Part shown: one piece after another, positions 36,901 to 45,900 of the stretch
How the letters are laid out: each line of letters begins with the position of its first letter
How positions within the stretch are numbered: position 1 is the first letter of the stretch
Origin: Climacteris rufus
Lineage: Eukaryota > Chordata > Aves > Passeriformes > Climacteridae
Reading direction: 5' to 3'
Assembly: GCA_013398175.1 (NCBI GenBank)
Contig: VZRZ01003109.1
Span: forward strand, 151,417-215,416
Length of the DNA: 64,000 bases
The notes under the pieces: model-generated
What the model was told of the DNA's origin: nothing
What the model saw: the letters and a program-made list of their open reading frames with translations, nothing else
Databases searched by the model: none
Position numbers and translations under genes: made by a program

Positions 36901-39900
36901 CCCCCCGCCCCCCACCAAGCCAGTGACTCATCAGCCCTGCAGAACTGTTTACATGTTATGTATATGTCATTACTTAGTGGTAAATAACTAAAAGTGCCTT
37001 TTATTTTTCTGGGTAGAGCAACTAAGATTATTTTGGGATGGGAAATTTAAATGTGATGATGTGCACCCGTTTCTCTGCCAGCATGATGTGACATAGGTGG
37101 TGTCCAAAGGTTTTGCCTCAGCCCACAGGGTGTAGGCAGTGTGAATGCATGACTTGCTGTAATAAGAACACAACGTGTATCAACTGAGCACAGGAATTGT
37201 TTTTCACAGAAGAAAATATTTGTCTCTTCATCCCATGAAAGGCTGAAGCCTTTAAGCCAGCCGACATACAGACAGGGTTCAGTGTCAGGCCCTGCAGATG
37301 GTAGTAACTCCAAGCTGTTTTCTAGCAGCATTTGAGTTATGTAAAAAAACACCCAACAAAACTAAAAGAAAAAACCAAAGTACTGCCCCCACCCAGCAAA
37401 AACCAAACCACAAACAAAACCCCAAGCACCACCAAACCCAAATGTTTTTCGTAAGTATTATTTTTTATAAAATGGATAAACTCAAAGGACATTATAGTCT
37501 CTGGTGTTATGTGCTTTTATGAATATGACATTTGTATTATTGGTCATTCTTTGCAGATATTTACTTTTTTCTTAGCAGCACTGAAGTACTTACTTGTACA
37601 GTACACATAAGATTAAGGAGCCTTGACAATGTACTTCCAACAGTGTTCCAAACCTGATCACAGAAAGTCTTGTCTGCCTGCTCAGTCTGGGGGATTTTTA
37701 ATACTGTCTGGTTTAGCAGACATCTTCAGTAGTGGAAAAATCACAATTTCTGTTTTACTCATCTGGGATTTTTGTATCTAAGAGAAATAATCCTCATTTT
37801 ACTGAGGTCAGGGAAAAAAACAGCTCACCATTTCACTGGCACTAGTTAAATGACAATTGGGGGCATATTGATCTCTTATACTGTGGAGTATTTTCCTTGT
37901 TTATAAGGCAATTTCTTATCCATAACATTGCAGTGGAAAAGTATCTGAAATTAAACATACTTTAATTAAACATGCTTTTTTCTTTATAGTCATTAATGGC
38001 CACACACCTTGTTTACGGTTGTTGCTGGAAGTTGCAGACAACCCTGATGTGACAGACGCCAAAGGACAGTAAGTTTTCTTTGTGTTTTTTTTTTTCAGCT
38101 CTCTAATTCAAACAGCATCTCATATTTCTCACCAAAAAAAGTACTTATTTGAAATACTGTGTTTCCCCCACTTCTCCTCATAGAATTTGGCAGAAATTAC
38201 AAAGTACACATTCAGTTGATGTAACCATGTGGAAAGGACTAATCATTAATCTTAGCCTCTGCTTCATACTTTAAACAACCTTTTATAGATGTTGAGGGCC
38301 AGATTCAATAAAAACTAACAAGGTCCTGAGATGTTTCTATAGAGTCTTTTCCTTTCTAAAACACTGCTATTTCAGGGTTTGCTTGGAATATTAGACTGAT
38401 GCAGTAGGACACAGTGTTTATTTGATGTGACACATGCATCTGAGATGTTCCTACAAAAACTTTACTGCTTGTTAAATGATAGTTATAGAGGAATAATAAA
38501 GTATTTTTTTAAAGTGAAAATGTGAATGGTTTAACAAACTCATTTGGGTTGTCTGGAACATATAATGTAGCATATAAATGTCTGTATGTATAATTTTAAA
38601 TGGTATTAATCTTGCCTAAAAATAGATGGAGAATAGATCTCTTTCAGAAAAAAATGGAAGCTATGTTAGTCCAAATTTTGGCTTGAATATTTTCCTCATG
38701 TCCCTTCATCCCTTAAGTAATTGTGTAGCACTTGCAAAAGAAATGTTTTGGGTCATTGTCATCTTGGTAACTAGCAGGGACATTCATTCACAGGACTTGA
38801 TATTGTGTGTCACCAGAGCAACAACAATTGTAGGTTATTAAGAGAACAGATTGTCTTGAATGATGCTGCTCTGTAAACTGCTTACAAATGGGTTTGTTTC
38901 TATTTCAGTCATGGCAGTTGGTTGTTCGACATCTTAATAATTTCATAGAAAAGGTCTTCATTTGGGTGTCATATAGATGAGTATGGTTAAAAAAACCCCA
39001 GGTTTATGGGTAGGAGTAGCAAGAAATGCTGTTTTGTCTGTATGTATAAGTTAGTAGGGACAAGTAGGATGTCATTTTATAGCTATGACTGGTTTGGTTT
39101 TGTATTTTTTTTCCTAGAACTCCACTAATGCTTGCAGTGGCATATGGGCACATTGATGCTGTTTCTTTATTACTTGAAAAGGAAGCATCTGTGGATGCAG
39201 TTGATCTTCTGGGATGCACAGCTTTACATCGAGGGGTGACTTAATTTTTATAATTCTAAATCCCTTGTTTTACTGTGACTACAACTCACTCATAAATATA
39301 GGGAGATTTAAGTCTAGAGGACACTGTAAATGACTGGAAACATGACCAAGCATAGTCAGTGAGGTAAAAAGGAAGACAGATCTGCTCTCAGTCATACTCT
39401 GCTTTTGACTTGGTTTCATATTTGCTTTAATTAATTATCCAAAATAGTGATTAGCCAAATCATATTTGCTTTAATTAATTAGTAAAAATAGTGACTTTTT
39501 CTTGCCTCTAAACACTTTAGCAATCATTATTCTTATAACTGAGCACCTTAAGAATTCTGAAAATAATTTCGCTAAAAGAACTGGCCAGCAGTGGTTTTAA
39601 TTTTTCTTAAAATGGTCTAAGTAAGCCTTTGTTTTTTTTCTATAGAGGTGAAGCCTGAAACAGATCTAATATTTTCTAGTCCAGCTAGACTTTCCTAGCT
39701 AAGTCTAGCTTCTTACCCAATGTGCAGCTGATGCAAGAGATGGTATTTATACAGAACTTTATAATAACTGCAGTGAGCAGTTCAGCAAGTGAGCAGAGGA
39801 GCTTGCATCTGCCTGCTGAATCCCATCCAGACCATTTCATGCTCACAGGCATCAATCATATTGCATATTTCCTGGGCAAGGATCTGTGTTATGTCAACCT

Positions 39901-42900
39901 CTTTACTCATTTCTTTGTTACCAGATCATGACTGGGCATGAAGAATGCGTTCAGATGCTGTTGGAGAAAGAAGTCTCTATCTTGTGTAAAGATGCCAGAG
40001 GCAGGACCCCTCTGCACTTCGCAGCCGCTCGGGGCCACGCCACGTGGCTGAGCGAGTTACTGCAGGTGGCACTGGCCGAGGAGGACTGCAGCCTCAAGGA
40101 CAACCAGGGCTACACCCCCCTGCACTGGGCTTCTTACAACGGTGAGCCTCTCCCGGGACTGCTGCCCAGCTTTAGGGAGCCGTGGTAACCGAGCAGCAGG
40201 ACACTGAGGAGCTCGCAGTGAAGAGGGAAACGATCTCCCAGAGCTCCGCTTGCTGCCTGTAGTTAGCATTTGCTCTGTGCACCCCTCAGTTCAGAAGCCA
40301 GGGAAATTCCAGCCATACCTCCCAGTGACTTTGCAGCTCCTTTGCTGCAAGTCACAGAAAGCCAGGATGAAATTCTGGTTTTATTCATGAATCAAATTGA
40401 TTTCTGTGCAACCAGCAATGGTCCTTTGAGGTGTCACCTTACTTACTGATGCAAAAGGCCATGCAAATAGATGGATATTCTGAACTGACTATTCTAAATC
40501 GGATCATCTGAACTTGCTGCTTAATATAAGAATAAAGCTTCTCAGTATTGTCATTTAAGATCATCTTTGGAGATGTCTAAGGCAACATACATGACATCAC
40601 ATTAAAAAGAGACTTTTTTTCTCTCCTTTTTTTTTCCCAATAAATTAGCTAATACTAGCCTGGATTATTTTGCTGCTGCCATAAAATAAAAAAAAAATCC
40701 TCTGGTTTATCACATAAGATCTTACATACACATTATGTTCAACTTTGAACTTAAAAGTGTTAAATTCTAACTTGTATAAGCATAGTATGAATTAAGTGAA
40801 TTACCTGCTTTGTGCAACACTGAAATATTTGATCTCTCGTAGGTCATGAAAACTGCATAGAGGTACTATTGGAACAAAAACTTTTCCACAAGTTCTATGG
40901 TAATACCTTCTCTCCATTGCACTGTGCTGTGTAAGTAGAAATCTCCAGTAACAAATGCATGTTGCTTTAGGATATGTCTGCAAAATGCAGCAGTATGAGA
41001 AGAAAGTGAGCTTTTTTTGAGATTATTTGCATGAGCAAATAATTTTAAAGCTGATCACTTAAAATTCTTTGTGGCTGAAACATAGTATTTTAATTCAGAA
41101 TTTCTACTGATGGCTTTGAAAAAAAAATCAGTGTTTATATTATTTTAAATGAGTATGCAATTCCCAAGCCTATTAAAATGTGTGCAACTTAAACATGTAT
41201 GCAAATTTGAAATGAAAACAGCTGCCAATCCAGTGTAGAAGTGTGTTAGCTATACTGTGTGTCCAATACTGTTAATAAATACTGTTCATTTTCATAATGA
41301 AATGGACAAATTAGCAAAATGGACAAATTAGCAAAATGGACAAATTGGCAAATGGACAAATTAGCAAAAACCAGAAGAAGTATTAATTGAATACATCCAT
41401 CAAATCAAATGTGTGAGTTGGAAGAGAAGAGGGCTTCAGTACCTTAAGCATTTGAGTAAATCTCTCTACATGTAAGTATCTGTGACTGAGTGCTTTCCAA
41501 GTCCAGGTGTATTTGACATACAGACTAAGGATTTTAAGATATTAAGGTTTTAAACCTAGGTTTGGGCTGGACTTTTGAGACCACCTTCGTGCACAGTCAA
41601 TTAAGGATCAGCTTTGCATTAGAGACTGAAATCCATAGTAGCAGATGCAGTTTGGTTAAATGATGAGATGATGAATATGCAGAAATGTGATTGAAAGCAT
41701 TAAGACAAAGGCATGTTAGGGTAACTTAGAAAAAACTGGTGAGAAATATTAATGAGAAGTGAAGTAAACTAGTATTGGAAAGTGGAAAAATATGCAGACA
41801 TGACCTTTATGAAAGTGTTTTCTTTGGCAGAATCAATGATCATGAAAACTGTGCATCACTACTCATCGGAGCCATCGACGCCAGCATTGTCAATTGTGAA
41901 GATGACAAAGGAAGGTAATATTTTCTGGAGCAAATTGCATTTCATGACTCCATTTAGTATTTTTCATAGTTCCTTCTGAACCTCTGGAACTAATCCTGAT
42001 CTGTTATGGTTGAGCTAAGACTTGTCATGCTGACTCTTTCAGACAGCAGTTTACATTGCAGCACGGTTAAATGGTGGCTCACTTGAAGCAAGAATATTAC
42101 GAAATATTCAATGTCAGAGTACATATAAAAAGAAATATGAAAGAAATAGTATTTTGTTTGCTTAGAACAGCTATGGCTATAGGCTGTTTCCCTTAACCTG
42201 TTTTCTCTGTTAAATGTTTAAACATACTCATCTTTGCTAAATGGAGTGATACTATGTACATATAGAAAAGTATTTCATTAATAGTTTTCATGTTAGCATC
42301 TTCAGGGCACACAACTGAAAATATCTGTACAGCAAAATAATACTGATACAGCAAGAGAGAGGCATTCAGCCAAATCCTTAATTGGTCACATTGATAATCT
42401 CCTCATCCATATTTATACATTCAATTAAAATTGCTGAAATTCTAAAAACTGAATTCTCTTTTCTGTTGATTAAAGGAAATTTAACACCCTCGGTAACAGT
42501 GGTTATGTAATCCTGTAGGAGTAAGACCACCTCACCTTTGCTGATAAGCAAAACTGAAGTAACGCTGAGCTGGGCTGTGTACCAACTACCTTTCACCTCC
42601 AGTAGTCACGCTTCAGACCCAAAATGCCACAGAGCCACAGTGAACGAATTCCAGTGTCTCAGTCTTGTAGAAACTGATAACCTGCAAAGTGGATTGAATT
42701 CCTTCTGCCTTACATAGTACTGCTGTTACTGTGGCTTGTTGCTGTGGCTTGTACCTTTGACTATAACTTAAAATATTTTAGTTTTTTAAAATAATGGATC
42801 TGCTCTTTTCTGATAGTTCTTCCCAGAAGCTTGCTAAAAAAACCAAAAATATCAGATTAATAAGAATAAGGGATTGTACTGCCCTTCACGTTACACAATA

Positions 42901-45900
42901 TGCTCTGTTAAAATAAATACGCTTCTAAGATGAAGTTCTTCACAGTATCACATCTCCATGGCACCATATCCACCTTCCTGCTTCCCGGGACAGGGACTGT
43001 AAATATCGTTTAACTGCAGATGCTGCTGCTACAGCCTTCTTGTGGTGAGAACTTGAAGTTTCATAGGAAAACAACAAAAAAATCTCTCGCGCTGTGCGTT
43101 TTTTGGGAAGGTAGGCACGTTGGCCTTCTTTAGCAAAAGCCATGTGGGTGTTGTTCCCCCCAGAACGCCCCTGCACGCCGCGGCCTTCGGCGACCACGTG
43201 GAGTGCCTGCAGCTGCTGCTGAGCCACAGCGCGCAGGTGAACGCGGCCGACGGCGCGGGCCGGACGCCGCTCATGGTGGCCGCGCACAACGGGCACGTGG
43301 GCGCTGTGGGTGAGTGCGGCCCCGCTGCGACCTCGCGGGACACTGCTGCCCCAAGGGGTAGTCGCCTTCAGCCCCGGAAAACTAAGGAAGGAAAATAAAT
43401 TATGGGCATAACCTGCTTCTGTAAGAAGCTACCTTTGCAGCTGTAAAAAATACCCCTTTTCTTCTCAGCAGTCTTGGTGAACAGTTGCAATACCAAATCT
43501 GAGTCTTATTTCCTCCTAAGAGCGCACTGATGATGGGAGTAGCAATTCTGTTCTCCTGTTTACTTCCTTGATTTTATGGAGCAGTGAAGCTGCGTGTGTG
43601 AAAAAGATGGTGTAACCTTTTTCTGTCCTCTATTATAGGAATTCCTATTCTTGAAATGGCAGCAGCTGCTTTTTCTGGGCTAGACTATATGCTACTGGCA
43701 TACAGATTGGGGACCTGTGGGCTTTGCAGAATTCCCTCTTGTCTAGCTTCAACAGCACAGGCTGCACCCTAAGTTCCTTATATCCACTTAATCCTCTCAA
43801 AGCAGCATTCACAGTTGTTCTCAGGAGATAGTGATTCAGGCAAAACTTGCTGGTCTGCAAACAGCAAAGTTTATAAATAAATAAAGATCAATATATGTTT
43901 GACAGTGTGGGGCACAATGCATGAGCTGTCAGCTCTGCATTTGCTTGCTGATTAACTGCATAAAATTAGCCTGTTCTTCACTAATTTCACCTCATGGTTA
44001 TAAAGCATGCGGCATAAAAAGACTGAATTGATAACCATGTATGCACACGTATTGAAATAGTAATTTTTTTCTTCTGTTTTGACATGTTCCTCTGTCTGTT
44101 GGGTTTGTTTGTTGATTTCTACTCTACACCTCAGACTTCTTGGTGAACATTGCCAAGGCTGACCTGACATTAAAAGATAAGGAGTTGAATACATCTTTGC
44201 ACTTGGCTAGCAGTAAAGTAAGTTGAAGACCTTTCTATGCTTTTATTGTCACACAGAGTGCATGTGTCTGTTTGTGGTCCCAATTTTTTTTCTGCAAGGG
44301 AAATGTGGTCAGAGTTCTGGTGAGGAAGGGAAAGTCGCTTCAAGCTTTTTCTCAAGTCTCTTTTAAAGTTTTGTAACTGAGAAATGTACACTCTTATGAC
44401 AGCTGAAGAGACACTAAGAGTGTGACACTAAGAGAAGTAAAGAAAACCCTTTAGGATTTTACCAGATAATCTCACTGTAAAATAGTTTAACAGGTTCAGT
44501 AACAAAGAAAAATAAAAGTATTTTTTATTATTCTCCAAATTCTATGGAAGGAGGTCAAAATTTTCCCTTAACATAGCAGCAGTAAAACCAGGGGCATTGA
44601 TTAGATGAGTGATGGTGTCTCTTCCTACCCTTTCTTCCTCTTAGTTCCAATTTCTGCTGCTATTTCTGCAAGAAAAAATGCCCACAGGATTCCCTCTCCT
44701 GGGCCTCTTCTTTTGCTCCTATCCACAGCTTGGATTCCAGTGTGATCATGTTACTCCAGTTTCTGCAGACACATGAGCCTTGCTGAATTCTCAAGGTCCT
44801 TCAGGCAGCCGTTCACCTGCCAGGACTGTAGGCTCAGCATCTGTGACTTGCTGTGCTCAAACAGGATCAGAAATAAGGCCTGGTTCTGTATTATTCCCAA
44901 AGTTCCATTGTTAGAGCTCTCTCACACTGCAGGGGTTTTGTTGTAGCTTATTAATAATACAGACAGGCATTTAAAGACCCAGAAAGTATAGTATTCCTTT
45001 CTGAGGTGGAACCATTCTCTGTTACTCTGTAGTTCTGATAAATCATCCACTGAACGTTGTCTCAAGAGAAAACACAGCATTCTCTGAAAGCTGAAGGAAT
45101 GAATTCATATTTAATGAATGGAGGGTTGAAAGACAGGTGAATGTCTAAATTTCTAAATGGGCTAAAACATCCTAGCAGTGGCGACTCAAAAATGGTATTT
45201 TAAGGCTCCCATAGTTCACCTTCTACACAATCTTACTGAGCAGCAAGTTTTGTATTTCAAGTTACTACATTTCACTTTTGTTATGTAACATTTCTTTTGC
45301 CTCAATTTCAAACTCCTCAGCAAATTAACACTATTGGGTTTTTTCCCTGACTACAGGGTCATGAAAAATGTGCCTTGTTAATACTTGACAAGATACAAGA
45401 ACAGAGCCTTATTAATGCAAAAAATAATGCATTGCAGACGTAAGTATAGCCTGATCCTCTCAAATTCAGTTGATTTACCAGAAGATTCCAGTTTAGCATT
45501 TCAAATATATGTCTTGGATTTTTTCATAGAAGAGTCAAGTTAATTTCTGAGGTTTTTTAATGCTTTCCTTTGAAAAAGACCCAAATTGTATTGCATTCTC
45601 TTTTGATTCCACTGATGCCAATTCTATACATGATCTGGTGGAAAAATAATATGAGGTCGTTTATTTGAAGGCTATATCAAAATATCTATTAATCATGTGA
45701 ATGTCTTCAGTTTTAGATTCATTTTCCTTTTAAATATCAATTGTGTGCTGCAAACAATGCAAAAAAGAGAACTTTTTAAAGAAAGTCTCTAGGCTTGAGT
45801 ATTAGGCAATCTTTGTGTGCTTGCACATATGTTTTATAGATGTGGAACATGACAATTATTTCAAAGGCTGCAATAAAATTTAGCATCTAGAATATAATTC

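Larger units (their letters stand above)
32485..37989 (+). other. Introns flanking exon w13
   Basis: The first (32485-33955) holds a CR1. The second (34158-37989) holds a pyrimidine-rich stretch near 34300-34460, a CpG-rich patch near 36100-36245 and an A/C-rich tract near 37340. No exon fits the protein in either. Confidence 0.6.
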
